A DNA stretch of 64,000 bases from an uncultured Alistipes sp. (GTDB lineage Bacteria; Bacteroidota; Bacteroidia; Bacteroidales; Rikenellaceae). How positions within the stretch are numbered: the first letter of the stretch is position 1; every line of letters starts with the position of its first letter. Positions 46,548 to 55,734 of this stretch are shown here, in pieces. A model generated the notes under the pieces. The model made no database searches. It worked only from the letters and a program-made list of their open reading frames with translations, and had not been told where the DNA came from. The position numbers and the translations under genes are program-made. The stretch is from positions 1 through 64,000 of the forward strand of contig URBK01000003.1 in NCBI GenBank assembly GCA_900546065.1, read 5' to 3'.

Positions 46548-46577
46548 AAGATATCTCAAGACATCTCAAGATATCTT
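46548..46577. repeat. Three tandem 10-bp units forming a palindromic 30-mer
   Basis: AAGATATCTC, AAGACATCTC and AAGATATCTT follow each other directly 14 bp after the WYL gene. The outer units form an inverted repeat (AAGATATCT/AGATATCTT). There is no T run, so a protein-binding site is more likely than a terminator. Confidence 0.6.
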
Positions 46578-46798
46578 CCTCAAACACAACCATATCAACA
46601 GGCTCTCATATTCAAAGCAGGCGCGCTTGATTTTTCTACAACCCCTATTCTGCGACGTCAAAACATACCTCTCGCAAAAATCCGACACAAAAAAAAATCG
46701 TGAAAAAATTCCATGTGTCACAAGTTGTCACACAGCATCCGTTACTTTGTATCATGAAACAAGGAAAACGAATGTATAACCGCTAAAAACTTACGACC

Positions 46799-47011
46799 AT
46801 GGGAATCGCTTACAAAATCAGGTGCCAACACTGCAACACGGAGTTCGATTACTGCGAGGATCAGTCTTTCGGGATGCTGCCGCGCTGCGTAGGGTGTGAA
46901 AGTTACGTCGAGATGGAGCGTCCGATACGCTGTCCGGCATGCCACAAACGTCTCAACACCTCGCAGGAGGAGTTCGACCGGCAGGTACAGACCGTCATGA
47001 TGTGGGATTAA
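46799..47011 (+). CDS. Small zinc-ribbon protein
   Basis: A 70-residue protein with three Cys pairs: CQHCNTEFDYC near residue 9, CVGCES near 30 and CPACHK near 45. It probably binds one or two zinc ions; the role is unknown. It stands alone between the WYL regulator and bcp, preceded by 264 bp of intergenic DNA. Confidence 0.7.
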   Translation: MGIAYKIRCQHCNTEFDYCEDQSFGMLPRCVGCESYVEMERPIRCPACHKRLNTSQEEFDRQVQTVMMWD

Positions 47012-47050
47012 AAAACGGACGCGAAATTTCGGTATTCACGGAAAATTATG

Positions 47051-47058
47051 TAACTTTG
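47051..47058 (+). promoter_or_regulatory. -7 box of bcp
   Basis: TAACTTTG, with an imperfect -33 TTTC 20 bp upstream; 30 bp before the bcp start. Confidence 0.5.
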
Positions 47059-47087
47059 GATTATTGTAACCTATAAAATTCGCTGTT

Positions 47088-47558
47088 ATGACCAAACTCA
47101 AGGCGGGAGACATTGCCCCCGACTTCACAGCCCGCACGCAAGACGGTGAAACTCTATCGCTTGCCGACCTGAAAGGAACGCGTACGATACTCTATTTTTA
47201 CCCCAAGGACAACACTTCGGGCTGCACGCTCGAAGCAAAGAGTCTGCGCGACGGCAAGGCCGAACTCGCCCGCCGGGGCTACCGCATCATCGGCGTCAGT
47301 CCCGACAGCGAACGCTCGCACCGCAACTTCTGCGACAAGCACGAACTGAACTTCACGCTGCTGGCCGACACCGACCACGCAATATGCGAAGCATACGGCG
47401 TCTGGGTCGAGAAGTCGATGTACGGACGCAAATATATGGGCGTGGCCCGCACGACATTCATAATCGACGAGCAGGGCCGCATCAACCGCATCTTCGAGAA
47501 GGTCGACACGAAAAACCACTACACTCAGATTATAAACGAATTGGACAAAAACGAATAA
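47088..47558 (+). CDS. bcp: Thioredoxin-dependent thiol peroxidase (BCP-type)
   Basis: A 156-residue peroxiredoxin that reduces H2O2 and organic peroxides in the cytoplasm. The peroxidatic Cys46 lies in FYPKDNTSGCTLEA. There is no Cys at the +5 position, so a distinct resolving route is likely. It is followed by recA after 15 bp. Confidence 0.95.
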   Translation: MTKLKAGDIAPDFTARTQDGETLSLADLKGTRTILYFYPKDNTSGCTLEAKSLRDGKAELARRGYRIIGVSPDSERSHRNFCDKHELNFTLLADTDHAICEAYGVWVEKSMYGRKYMGVARTTFIIDEQGRINRIFEKVDTKNHYTQIINELDKNE

Positions 47559-47573
47559 CATTACGACTTATAT

Positions 47574-48587
47574 ATGGCAACTGAAAAAGCACAGATCAAC
47601 CCCGATAAGCTCAAGGTGCTTAACGCGGTGATGGAGAAGATAGAGAAGGACTTCGGCAAGGGATCGATCATGCGTATGAGCAGCGACTCGGTGACCGACG
47701 TCCCGGTAATACCCACAGGTTCCATAACGCTCGACATGGCGCTCGGCGTGGGCGGGTACCCCAAGGGCCGCGTCATCGAGATCTACGGTCCCGAGTCGTC
47801 GGGTAAGACGACACTGGCCATACACGCCATAGCCGAGGCGCAGAAGGCGGGAGGCATTGCGGCCTTCATCGACGCGGAGCACGCCTTCGACAGTTTCTAC
47901 GCCCAGAAACTCGGTGTCGATGTCGACAACCTGCTCATATCGCAGCCCGACAACGGCGAGCAGGCGCTCGAGATAGCCGACTCGCTGATCCGTTCGAGCG
48001 CCATCGACATCATCGTCATCGACTCCGTAGCGGCACTTACGCCCAAGGCCGAGATCGAGGGCGAGATGGGGGACTCGAAGATGGGACTTCAGGCACGCCT
48101 CATGTCGCAGGCGCTGCGCAAACTCACGGCCAGCATCTCGAAGACCAAGACCGTCTGCATATTCATCAACCAGCTGCGTGACAAGATAGGCGTCGTATAC
48201 GGCAACCCCGAGACCACAACCGGAGGTAACGCGCTGAAGTTCTACGCCAGTGTACGTATCGACATCCGCCGCGCCTCGATCATCAAGGACGGCGAGGAGC
48301 AGCTCGGTACCCGCACAAAGGTCAAGGTCGTCAAGAACAAGGTGGCACCCCCGTTCAAGAAGGCCGAGTTCGACATCATGTTCGGCGAGGGTATCTCGAA
48401 GATAGGCGAGATCGTAGACCTCGGCGTCGACTACGGCGTCATCCGCAAGGCCGGATCGTGGTTCTCGTACGGAGACCAAAAAATCGGTCAGGGACGCGAT
48501 GCGGTAAAGGAATTGCTTAAGAACAACAAGGAGCTTTGCGACGAGATCGAAGCCAAGGTGCGCGAAGCGATGAAAACTCAAAAATAG
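47574..48587 (+). CDS. recA: Recombinase RecA
   Basis: A 337-residue recombinase with Walker [10 protein letters not shown] (residues 72-80), Walker [11 protein letters not shown], and the loops [23 protein letters not shown] and [20 protein letters not shown]. It drives homologous recombination and DNA repair. It is flanked closely by bcp and the (p)ppGpp enzyme gene on the same strand. Confidence 0.99.
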   Translation: MATEKAQINPDKLKVLNAVMEKIEKDFGKGSIMRMSSDSVTDVPVIPTGSITLDMALGVGGYPKGRVIEIYGPESSGKTTLAIHAIAEAQKAGGIAAFIDAEHAFDSFYAQKLGVDVDNLLISQPDNGEQALEIADSLIRSSAIDIIVIDSVAALTPKAEIEGEMGDSKMGLQARLMSQALRKLTASISKTKTVCIFINQLRDKIGVVYGNPETTTGGNALKFYASVRIDIRRASIIKDGEEQLGTRTKVKVVKNKVAPPFKKAEFDIMFGEGISKIGEIVDLGVDYGVIRKAGSWFSYGDQKIGQGRDAVKELLKNNKELCDEIEAKVREAMKTQK

Positions 48588-48592
48588 TCGAT

Positions 48593-50818
48593 ATGAACTA
48601 TACTGCGGAGGATGAAAAACTCATCGAGAGTAAATGGGCCGATCTGGTAGAATCGTGCAAGAAGATATGCAAGAAGGATGAGGACTGGAACTTCATCAAA
48701 CGAGCATTCTTCCTTGCCAAAGAGGCTCATCAGGGGGTACGGCGCCGTTCGGGCGAGCCGTATCTCCTGCATCCGATCGCAGTGGCAAAAATCGTCGTCG
48801 ACGAGATCGGCCTCGGCGTCAAGTCGGTCGTGGCATCGCTGCTGCACGACGTGGTGGAGGATACCGACTACACGGTCGAAGACATAGAACACATATTCGG
48901 CCACAAGATCGCAACGATGGTCGACGGTCTGACCAAGATGTCGGGCGTATTCAATGCCGATACCTCGCTTCAGGCCGAATATTTCCGCAAGGTGCTGCTC
49001 ACGCTCTCGGACGACGTGCGAGTCATACTGATCAAGATCGCCGACCGTCTGCACAACATGCGTACACTGGGCTCCATGCCTCAGAACAAGCAGATCAAGA
49101 TCACCAGCGAGACGATCTACCTCTTCGCGCCGCTGGCATACCGTCTCGGACTCTATGCCATCAAGACCGAACTGGAGGATCTCTGCATGAAGTACCGCTT
49201 TCCTAAGGAGTACGAGGAGATCACACGCCAGATAAACGAGACCTCGGCCGCACGCGAGGAGTACATCCGCAAGTTCTGCGCCCCGATATCGGCGGCGCTC
49301 GACCGCAACGGCATCAAATACGAGATCTCGGGACGCGTCAAGAGCGTCTACTCGATATGGACGAAGATGATGCGCAAGCAGATACCGTTCTCGGAGATAT
49401 ACGACCTGTTTGCCATACGCATCGTCTTCCAGCCGCTGGAGTTCCCGTCGGAGAAGACGCAGTGCTGGCAGATATATTCGTCGATAACCGACATCTACAC
49501 CCCCAAACCCGACCGCCTGCGCGACTGGATCAGCATACCCAAGGCCAACGGTTACGAAGCTCTGCACTCGACCGTAATGGGTCCCGACGGCATCTGGGTC
49601 GAGGTGCAGATACGCACACAGCGCATGGAGGAGATCGCCGAGAGGGGATTTGCCGCACACTGGAAATACAAACACGCCACCATCTCGCACGACGAGGACG
49701 AGTTCGACAAGTGGCTCAAGAAGATACGCGCGGCGTTGGACAGCCCGACGGAGAATGCGGTCGATTTTCTGGACAACTTCAAGCTCTCGCTCTACACCTC
49801 CGAGGTGGCGGTATTCACCCCCAAGGGTGAAGCGCGGCGGCTGCCGTACGGAGCCACGGCGCTCGACTTCGCATACGACGTGCACACAAAGATCGGCAAC
49901 ACGGCCATAGGCGCCAAGATCAACCACAAGATCATGCCCCTTACCACACAGCTCAATACGGGCGATCAGGTGGAGATCATCACGTCGGACTCGTCAAAGC
50001 CGAAGGCCGAGTGGCTGGAGTTCGTACTCACGTCAAAGGCCAAGCAGGCCATCAAGAGCTACCTGAAGCGCGAGCAGGAGCACAACATACAGCGCGGCAT
50101 GAAGATTCTCGACGAGCGGCTCGCCGAGCTGAACATCAACCCCAACGGTCGCGTCATACGCAAGCTCATCGCCGCCTACGACAGCAGCAACAAGGAGGAA
50201 CTCTACACCAAGATCGGGGCCGGGATCGTCTCGCTCGACAACCTTGAGAAGGTGGTCAAGTCGAACTCCAAGAACAAACTGCTCAAATTCTGGACTCTCT
50301 TTATCAAGAGCAACGACGATGATACGGATGACGATGCCGACACGACACAAGAGCAGAAAGAGTCCGACAAGCAGGATAACAATCAGGAGTCCCCGACCTT
50401 TGTCATAGCCGACTGCTGCAAACCCATCCCGGGCGACAGCGTCGTCGGATTCAAAGACCCCATAACGCACCAGATCATCGTACACAAGGCTTCGTGCGAC
50501 GAACTCAACCGTCTGGCCTCGCAACACGGCGAGTGCATCATGAAGGAGGAGATACAGTGGTCACAGTGCAAGAAACTCTCGCCGCTGTCGAAGATCGAGA
50601 TTCTGGGCATCGACCGCATGGGACTGCTGCTGGATCTAGCCAATGTCGTCACCAACGACTTCAGCATCAACATGCGCGAGGTGAACATACAGTCGCATGA
50701 CGGAATATTCGAAGGGACATTGAGCCTCTACGTGCGCGACGCCGAGAGCCTTAACGCCCTGCTGGAGCGCCTGCGACGAATAAAGGGTATGGAGACCGTA
50801 AAACGAGTACTAAATTAA
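48593..50818 (+). CDS. rel: Bifunctional (p)ppGpp synthetase/hydrolase (RelA/SpoT family)
   Basis: A 741-residue stringent-response enzyme. The N-terminal HD hydrolase has HDVVEDTDYT (His85, Asp86), the synthetase has RVKSVYSIWTKM and YEALHSTVMGP, followed by TGS (VFTPKGEARRLPYGATALDFAY), helical, zinc-finger-like (CCKPIPGDSVVG) and ACT domains. The intact HD motif predicts hydrolase as well as synthetase activity. An acidic stretch (DDDTDDDADTTQ) lies before the C-terminal part. The ATG at 48593 is 5 bp after recA. Confidence 0.96.
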   Translation: MNYTAEDEKLIESKWADLVESCKKICKKDEDWNFIKRAFFLAKEAHQGVRRRSGEPYLLHPIAVAKIVVDEIGLGVKSVVASLLHDVVEDTDYTVEDIEHIFGHKIATMVDGLTKMSGVFNADTSLQAEYFRKVLLTLSDDVRVILIKIADRLHNMRTLGSMPQNKQIKITSETIYLFAPLAYRLGLYAIKTELEDLCMKYRFPKEYEEITRQINETSAAREEYIRKFCAPISAALDRNGIKYEISGRVKSVYSIWTKMMRKQIPFSEIYDLFAIRIVFQPLEFPSEKTQCWQIYSSITDIYTPKPDRLRDWISIPKANGYEALHSTVMGPDGIWVEVQIRTQRMEEIAERGFAAHWKYKHATISHDEDEFDKWLKKIRAALDSPTENAVDFLDNFKLSLYTSEVAVFTPKGEARRLPYGATALDFAYDVHTKIGNTAIGAKINHKIMPLTTQLNTGDQVEIITSDSSKPKAEWLEFVLTSKAKQAIKSYLKREQEHNIQRGMKILDERLAELNINPNGRVIRKLIAAYDSSNKEELYTKIGAGIVSLDNLEKVVKSNSKNKLLKFWTLFIKSNDDDTDDDADTTQEQKESDKQDNNQESPTFVIADCCKPIPGDSVVGFKDPITHQIIVHKASCDELNRLASQHGECIMKEEIQWSQCKKLSPLSKIEILGIDRMGLLLDLANVVTNDFSINMREVNIQSHDGIFEGTLSLYVRDAESLNALLERLRRIKGMETVKRVLN

Positions 50819-50824
50819 CCGCCG

Positions 50825-51379
50825 ATGGACAATATATGGATCATACTGCTCATCGTGGGAGCCGTGATATCACTTACACAGAAGAACACGAAACGGCGCC
50901 CGCAGACGGACTCGGATGAAGAGGAGCAGCCGCGTGACGTGCTGCAGAAACACCTTGAGGAGATCTTCGGCCGCGGCGAGGAGCATCCAGCCGCTCCGCG
51001 TCCCACAGCCATGCCCATGCCTCAGCCGCCCGTGCGCAAACCCTCAGCCGACTCTGCCGGTACAGCGCCTGTGACGCGCCCTGCGGCACAAAGTACAGCA
51101 TCGCAGCAACAGAACGCAGAGCCGAAAAAACATATACGCAGCACGGCGGAGACATCTGCACGCGACACGTCGCACCGCAACCAAGCAATGGCACAGGCAA
51201 CACGCAGACAACAGCAGCAAAAGGCGTCCGCAATACAAACACAGCAATTGCGCAAAGGTTCCGCCGAAACTCCTGCACACCACAGCGACAATGAATTGGA
51301 GCGTATAATCGAAGAGTTCGATATGGAGCGTGCCGTAATATATTCGGAGATCCTGAAACCAAAATACGAAGAATATTGA
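50825..51379 (+). CDS. Membrane-anchored low-complexity protein, unknown
   Basis: A 184-residue protein with one N-terminal membrane helix (IWIILLIVGAVISL) and a long Pro/Gln/Ala/Ser-rich stretch (about 45-145). The C terminus (IIEEFDMERAVIYSEILKPK) resembles a motif found at the end of similar uncharacterised Bacteroidetes proteins. It follows the (p)ppGpp gene by 6 bp. I cannot assign a function. Confidence 0.6.
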   Translation: MDNIWIILLIVGAVISLTQKNTKRRPQTDSDEEEQPRDVLQKHLEEIFGRGEEHPAAPRPTAMPMPQPPVRKPSADSAGTAPVTRPAAQSTASQQQNAEPKKHIRSTAETSARDTSHRNQAMAQATRRQQQQKASAIQTQQLRKGSAETPAHHSDNELERIIEEFDMERAVIYSEILKPKYEEY

Positions 51380-51503
51380 CAAGCAGCTGCCGCATCCAAG
51401 TTGAAAGCAGACAATATACTGACCTACCGACACTTAAGCTTTTTTACATAAAGTCAGACAGCACAAGATCATACAGCGAAAAATACCAATAAAACATAAA
51501 CAC

Positions 51504-51902
51504 ATGGCAACAATATTTTCAAAGATCATAGCAGGGGAGATTCCCAGCTATAAGGTTGCCGAGGACGAGAACTACTACGCATTCCTCGACATCAATCCGC
51601 TTGCAAAGGGACATACGCTTGTCGTACCCAAGAAAGAGGTCGATTATCTGTTCGATCTCGACGACGAAACCCTTGCCGGTATGACAATATTCGCAAAGAA
51701 GGTAGCGCACAAAATACGCAGCTATTCAGGATGCAAAAAGGTGGCAATGGTAGTGCTCGGCCTCGAGGTTCCGCATGCGCACATACACCTTATGCCCATG
51801 AACAGCGAGAAAGATGTCGATTTCAGCGCAGAAAAGCTCAAACTTACACCAGAGGAGTTCGCAAAAATAGCCGAGACAATCTCGGCAGAGCCCGAAAAGT
51901 AG
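51504..51902 (+). CDS. HIT family nucleotide hydrolase
   Basis: A 132-residue protein of the histidine-triad superfamily. The catalytic motif HAHIHLMPM (His91, His93, His95) is intact, and the N-terminal IFSKIIAGEIPSYKVAEDENYYAFLD is typical of HinT-like proteins that hydrolyse purine phosphoramidates. A strong terminator follows, closing the housekeeping block. Confidence 0.95.
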   Translation: MATIFSKIIAGEIPSYKVAEDENYYAFLDINPLAKGHTLVVPKKEVDYLFDLDDETLAGMTIFAKKVAHKIRSYSGCKKVAMVVLGLEVPHAHIHLMPMNSEKDVDFSAEKLKLTPEEFAKIAETISAEPEK

Positions 51903-51921
51903 GAAGGGTATATCATTGATT

Positions 51922-51963
51922 AAAAGCAGAGTAGCATATCGCATGTTACTCTGCTTTTATTTT
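51922..51963 (+). terminator. Terminator after the HIT gene
   Basis: Twelve-bp stem AAAAGCAGAGTA/TACTCTGCTTTT, 13-base loop, then ATTTTTT. Confidence 0.88.
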
Positions 51964-51964
51964 T

Positions 51965-52545
51965 TAACATAATGTGCGCGCCGAAAATGGAATTAACAAA
52001 TGTGAACATACAACGGGAAAGCTGAAAGAAAAAATCAATCATTCGAATTAATTACAATTTACATTTGTAATTATAAGCAAACTGTTTACAAATGTAATTC
52101 ATGACTATATTTACTATCGTAAAGATATCATCAACAATCTGCGATGTTAACTGTTACGCTTGTAACTGAAGCACGAAGTATCGTAATAGGGTAGAAGTGG
52201 TGCTGGATACCCAAGATTAAAGCCTTGAATTCTGCGACATATATACACTGAAAACCAGCTATTTACCAATTTTATATAAAGTTATACATCTATGATGTAG
52301 AGCGGTTTGAAGGTATATGCCGACTGTAATCCATATACGAGGTATAAAACAATACAAATGCAGTATTATAATAGAGTTATATATAATCATATAAAGCGTG
52401 TGTTTAACAATAAACGTGCTGCTATTTTAACCTAATATCAAATGTTACGGTTGTAAACATTTTCGTCACAATGTTTACATTTACATCTGTACAGATTTAT
52501 TTGTTTACAAATGAAAAAGCTGTTATATTTGTAAAAACATTCGTT
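51965..52545. promoter_or_regulatory. AT-rich regulatory region with TTAC-N4-GTAA operator array
   Basis: No gene of coding character is visible in these 580 bp. Perfect TTAC-N4-GTAA sites lie at 52059, 52086, 52111, 52154 and 52445, each 12 bp, and imperfect copies at 52481, 52505 and 52523. The first three are spaced 25-27 bp apart. The last two overlap the -33 and -7 boxes of the XRE gene. This is the pattern of a repressor or regulator binding array. The 270 bp between 52166 and 52440 have no such sites. Confidence 0.75.
52500..52531 (+). promoter_or_regulatory. Promoter of the XRE regulator gene
   Basis: TTTG (52500-52503), 20 bp, TATATTTG (52524-52531). The start near 52536 leaves a leader of about 10 bases. 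Operator copies overlap both boxes. Confidence 0.75.
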
Positions 52546-53010
52546 ATGCGTGAAAAATTGCTCAGTTTAATGCGAAGTGAAGGGTTAACATCCAGCCGAC
52601 TCGCTGAGTTGTTAGGCATACAACCCTCGGGAATATCCCACATACTGTCGGGGCGAAATAAGCCGAGCTTCGATTTCGTGCAAAAGATACTCCGACGATT
52701 TCCTACCATCAACCCCGATTGGCTGCTGCTTGATCAGGGGCCGATGTATCGCGACACTGCGGATTCTGCCGCGGCAGCAAATTCACCGGCGACGCAACCC
52801 ATACCGCAACTCTTTGCCGACACTCCGCATAATTACGATACGGCGACGCAGCCCGACAACACACGACAGATAGTCGACGAACCGCACACACCGGCAACGC
52901 CCACGGAAGTCGTGTCAGCAGTGACGGACGTGCAGAAGCACGGCAATGTGAAACGCATAATCGTATTGTACGACGACCACACCTTTGAAAGTTACAATCC
53001 GTCGAAATAG
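52546..53010 (+). CDS. XRE-type helix-turn-helix regulator
   Basis: A 154-residue DNA-binding protein. The N-terminal HTH (MRSEGLTSSRLAELLGIQPSGISHILSGRNKPS) is of the XRE/Cro type and ends in the WLLLDQGPM segment common in Bacteroidetes versions; the middle is Pro/Thr-rich and the C terminus reads VKRIIVLYDDHTFE. The start at 52546 is chosen because it begins the HTH and follows a strong promoter; an upstream in-frame start would lie in the promoter. Operators overlapping its own promoter suggest autoregulation. Confidence 0.82.
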   Translation: MREKLLSLMRSEGLTSSRLAELLGIQPSGISHILSGRNKPSFDFVQKILRRFPTINPDWLLLDQGPMYRDTADSAAAANSPATQPIPQLFADTPHNYDTATQPDNTRQIVDEPHTPATPTEVVSAVTDVQKHGNVKRIIVLYDDHTFESYNPSK

Positions 53011-53632
53011 CCGGGCCGAAAGCGATGGCCAAGGCAGCGTCGGAACAACAGACCCACGGCCGATGCGGATTCCATGATACATTATTTGCCCAGTCAAAGG
53101 CCAATAGGTTGACAATACAGTTGACAGAAAAACCGAAAGAAAATTTAACATAATTATCCGGCAAAAATTAAGTGTAATTTCATTGACTAACTAACAGCAG
53201 TTGCCTAAGCAAATAAGAAAATCACGGCTGGCGAGTCCGGGAGTCGGAAGTTAGTCGAAAGTAAAAGGCGAGTTTTGCAGTCTGAAGTAAAAATATTTTG
53301 GCTGCAAGCCTTCAAAGAGTGACAGTTCCCGAAAATTGCACCGCACCCACAGAAACCTCCTTTATAATAAATGAGGTATTAAGCCGACAGAATGATCTTC
53401 CAATAAAATATTTACACGGTCAAACTCTCCGGCTAAAAGAAATATCACCGGACGTAGTTGCAAATCCCGATACATACATTAATCCATACAGAGCATCTGT
53501 TTGGGTATGCGTGTGCTGAAATGCATTCTAGGAGCGCTTATCAGATCATTACGTCCATGTCTTATCCTCTCTCTGACTCGCTCGCCGCTCTTGACGTAAT
53601 ATTTCCATTATGTTAAATTATAGATGGGAATA
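53011..53632. other. Weakly coding AT-rich region with a hairpin
   Basis: No convincing gene. A short frame at 53298-53519 starts with TTG, lacks a family signature and has no clear promoter. A 12-bp inverted repeat with one G-T pair lies at 53598-53635 (TAATATTTCCAT / ATGGGAATATTA). Confidence 0.4.
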
Positions 53633-53752
53633 TTAAGATGTACTGTCAACATCCCCCCCGTCAAGCGTATGTCTATTCTTGTGCGCTACATGCATCATAA
53701 CAATCACGATCGCACACACATATAAATACGCCACATTCATAATCCGCAACAT
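53633..53752 (-). CDS. Possible 39-residue membrane peptide
   Basis: A short - strand frame reads MLRIMNVAYLYVCAIVIVMM followed by a charged tail. It has one predicted membrane helix and lies directly downstream of the CPBP-like gene. It could be a real small protein, the broken end of that gene, or chance; it contains a G7 tract. Confidence 0.3.
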   Translation of the reverse strand: MLRIMNVAYLYVCAIVIVMMHVAHKNRHTLDGGDVDSTS

Positions 53753-53781
53753 GCCATACGATTAGCTGTGCCGGAGATCAT

Positions 53782-54348
53782 TCATGACAATATGGGGTCA
53801 GGCTCAGAAATACACTGCAAATCGCTTTTATAGCCGCGCAGCCAAAATATCAACGCCACAACAACACATGCCGCAAGTCGCGGCCACGACAGGCTGTAGA
53901 CCGCCGTTGATGTTGCCAAGGCCGATACGATAAAGGTAATCGCGGCCGCACCCAACGTTACGTACAGTCGTTTGCGTCTCAGGGGCAGACGGAAAGCCGT
54001 CTCCTCCAATACGGGAGGCATCAGAATGACAACCCACAGCGGCAGATAGTTTCGCGCAGTGCCGACACTGCTGTCGGGTGTGACGGCGTTAAACACACCT
54101 ATATCTACAAAGTGATATATTGCCGTCACTGAGAACTTGACCACAAGAAACCAGAAACACGACATCAATACGCTTCCGATCTTAAGATCCCGCATAGAAT
54201 ATTCCGTCGGCGAAACAACGAAACGGGCCATGTCGCGCAGTTTGGCGTTTCTGCGATATGCCACGAAAAACAGCGCAACAACGCATGCTACCGCTGCGGC
54301 AACTCCCGCGACAAAGACAAAATAGGGCAAAGGCTGATTCATAAGCAA
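53782..54348 (-). CDS. Degenerate CPBP-like membrane protein
   Basis: A 188-residue membrane protein with about five hydrophobic helices. The segment PPVLEETAFRLPLRRKRL resembles motif 1 (EExxxR) of CPBP/Abi intramembrane proteases, but the later His motifs are missing, so a protease activity is unlikely as written. The end (SEPDPILS) looks truncated. Similar proteins are sometimes linked to bacteriocin immunity. It lies 64 bp after the acetyltransferase on the same strand. Confidence 0.5.
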   Translation of the reverse strand: MLMNQPLPYFVFVAGVAAAVACVVALFFVAYRRNAKLRDMARFVVSPTEYSMRDLKIGSVLMSCFWFLVVKFSVTAIYHFVDIGVFNAVTPDSSVGTARNYLPLWVVILMPPVLEETAFRLPLRRKRLYVTLGAAAITFIVSALATSTAVYSLSWPRLAACVVVALIFWLRGYKSDLQCISEPDPILS

Positions 54349-54412
54349 CTATCTCCTACCGTTTACATAACATATACCGAGACCAAGCACATCCACCCGC
54401 TTCAACCCGGCA

Positions 54413-54991
54413 TCACAGTCGGCGTATCACACGGCACGGGTTACCCACGGCGATACACCGCGGCGGGATGTCGTGCGTGACGACACTGCCGGCACCTATC
54501 GTGCTCCCGTCACCTATGGTTACACCGGGCAGGACAATAGCACCGCCGCCAATCCATACGTTGCGTCCGATGGTCACGGGCGCCGTTCGCGACCTCCAGA
54601 AACGGCCTTCGGGCGAGAGGCGCTCGTCGGGATCGGTCGGATGGAATACGGTATATATATGCACACCGGGGCCGATGCCGCTGTAATCCCCTATCGTGAT
54701 CCTGTTGCAGTCGAGAAATACGCAGTTCATATTTATCTCCACATTGCGGCCAAGATATATATTCTCGCCATAGTCTACAAAGAATGGCGCGGCGATCGAC
54801 ACATCCTCGCCACGCGACCCGAGAAGCCTGTCCAACAGCGCCGCCTGCCTCTCGGCATCGTCCGAAGCCGTCGCATTATACTCCGCCTGCAGCCGTTTTG
54901 CCTCATGCCAACGGCGCTGAAGCGCATCATCACCGCAATCGTAAATCTCGCCGCCGAGCATCTTCTCCTTTTCGCTTTTCATACTTTTCAT
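54413..54991 (-). CDS. Maltose/galactoside O-acetyltransferase-like (LbH fold)
   Basis: A 192-residue acyltransferase. The N-terminal helical cap (EKEKMLGGEIYDCGDDAL) is the maltose-acetyltransferase type, and the left-handed beta helix shows repeated hexapeptides (IGDYSGIGPGVHIYTVFHP, IGRNVWIGGGAIVLPGVTIG). The catalytic His is in VFHPTD. It acetylates a sugar with acetyl-CoA. It follows ogt by 4 bp, forming an operon. Confidence 0.92.
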   Translation of the reverse strand: MKSMKSEKEKMLGGEIYDCGDDALQRRWHEAKRLQAEYNATASDDAERQAALLDRLLGSRGEDVSIAAPFFVDYGENIYLGRNVEINMNCVFLDCNRITIGDYSGIGPGVHIYTVFHPTDPDERLSPEGRFWRSRTAPVTIGRNVWIGGGAIVLPGVTIGDGSTIGAGSVVTHDIPPRCIAVGNPCRVIRRL

Positions 54992-54995
54992 CTGT

Positions 54996-55568
54996 TTATT
55001 TCATACTCGCAGTATATATTATCCCTTCAGCGGCCGGTCTACCCTGCCGCCTTACATCCGCGCCCTCCAACTCCAACAGCCGACGTTTTGCCTCCAAACC
55101 ACCTGCATAACCCACAAAAGCGCCGTCACGCCCGACAATGCGGTGGCACGGAACGAATATCGAAACAGGATTGGCCCCTACGGCGGCGGCGACTGCACGC
55201 ACGGCACGACTGTCACCCACACGTTCGGCCAATTCGCCGTATGATATCGTATCACCGTAAGGCACCTCCCCTATCGCCTGCCACACACGTCGCCGGAACT
55301 CGGTTCCGAACATGCGCAAAGGTACATCGAAATACCTGCGGCGACCGGCAAAATATTCATCCAGCTGCCGCGCTGCCAGACGCGTCACCTCGGACGGCAT
55401 GGCGATATACTCCGCCTCCGAAAGACGCCGTATCATGGCATCCGTCACAGCACGCTTGGGCTTCGACGCCCAGTCACACAAGCACAACGCCCCCTCGCAA
55501 CTGCCGAGAAGAAGATCCCCGCACGGAGAATTATATGTCATCGTATGGATGGCTTTTTCGCGGTTCAT
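54996..55568 (-). CDS. ogt: Methylated-DNA-protein cysteine methyltransferase
   Basis: A 190-residue repair protein that transfers alkyl groups from O6-alkylguanine to its own Cys141, in the active-site motif FVPCHRIVG. The N-terminal ribonuclease-like domain (YNSPCGDLLLGS) and the DNA-binding FRRRVWQAIGEVPYGDTISYGELA region are typical. It is first in a short operon with the acetyltransferase. A -7 box TATCTTTG (55592-55585) leaves a short leader. Confidence 0.95.
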   Translation of the reverse strand: MNREKAIHTMTYNSPCGDLLLGSCEGALCLCDWASKPKRAVTDAMIRRLSEAEYIAMPSEVTRLAARQLDEYFAGRRRYFDVPLRMFGTEFRRRVWQAIGEVPYGDTISYGELAERVGDSRAVRAVAAAVGANPVSIFVPCHRIVGRDGAFVGYAGGLEAKRRLLELEGADVRRQGRPAAEGIIYTASMK

Positions 55569-55584
55569 GGAGATTGAGTTTTTT

Positions 55585-55592
55585 CAAAGATA
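55585..55592 (-). promoter_or_regulatory. -7 box of ogt
   Basis: TATCTTTG on the - strand, 17 bp before the ATG at 55568. Confidence 0.45.
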
Positions 55593-55678
55593 TGAATTTA
55601 TCCGCGAAAGAAGCACGTTTTCGATATAAAACAGGTCAATAAAGAGCAGCATAACGCGCATTTTCAGTTTTATTTTTA

Positions 55679-55686
55679 TATTTTTG
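55679..55686 (+). promoter_or_regulatory. -7 box of the GLPGLI gene
   Basis: TATTTTTG matches TAnnTTTG, 48 bp before the TTG start at 55735. Confidence 0.4.
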
Positions 55687-55734
55687 TATCGGAAGAGTAT
55701 TGCCCGCTTGTGCGCGGCCTAACAAGACGAAAAA

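Noticed and set aside
46392..46703. + strand frame overlapping the end of the WYL gene
   Set aside because: Overlaps the regulator in another frame, continues into the palindromic repeat and has no family features.
53298..53519. 73-residue + strand frame with a TTG start
   Set aside because: No recognisable domain, no clear promoter, weak coding character; kept only as part of the intergenic description.
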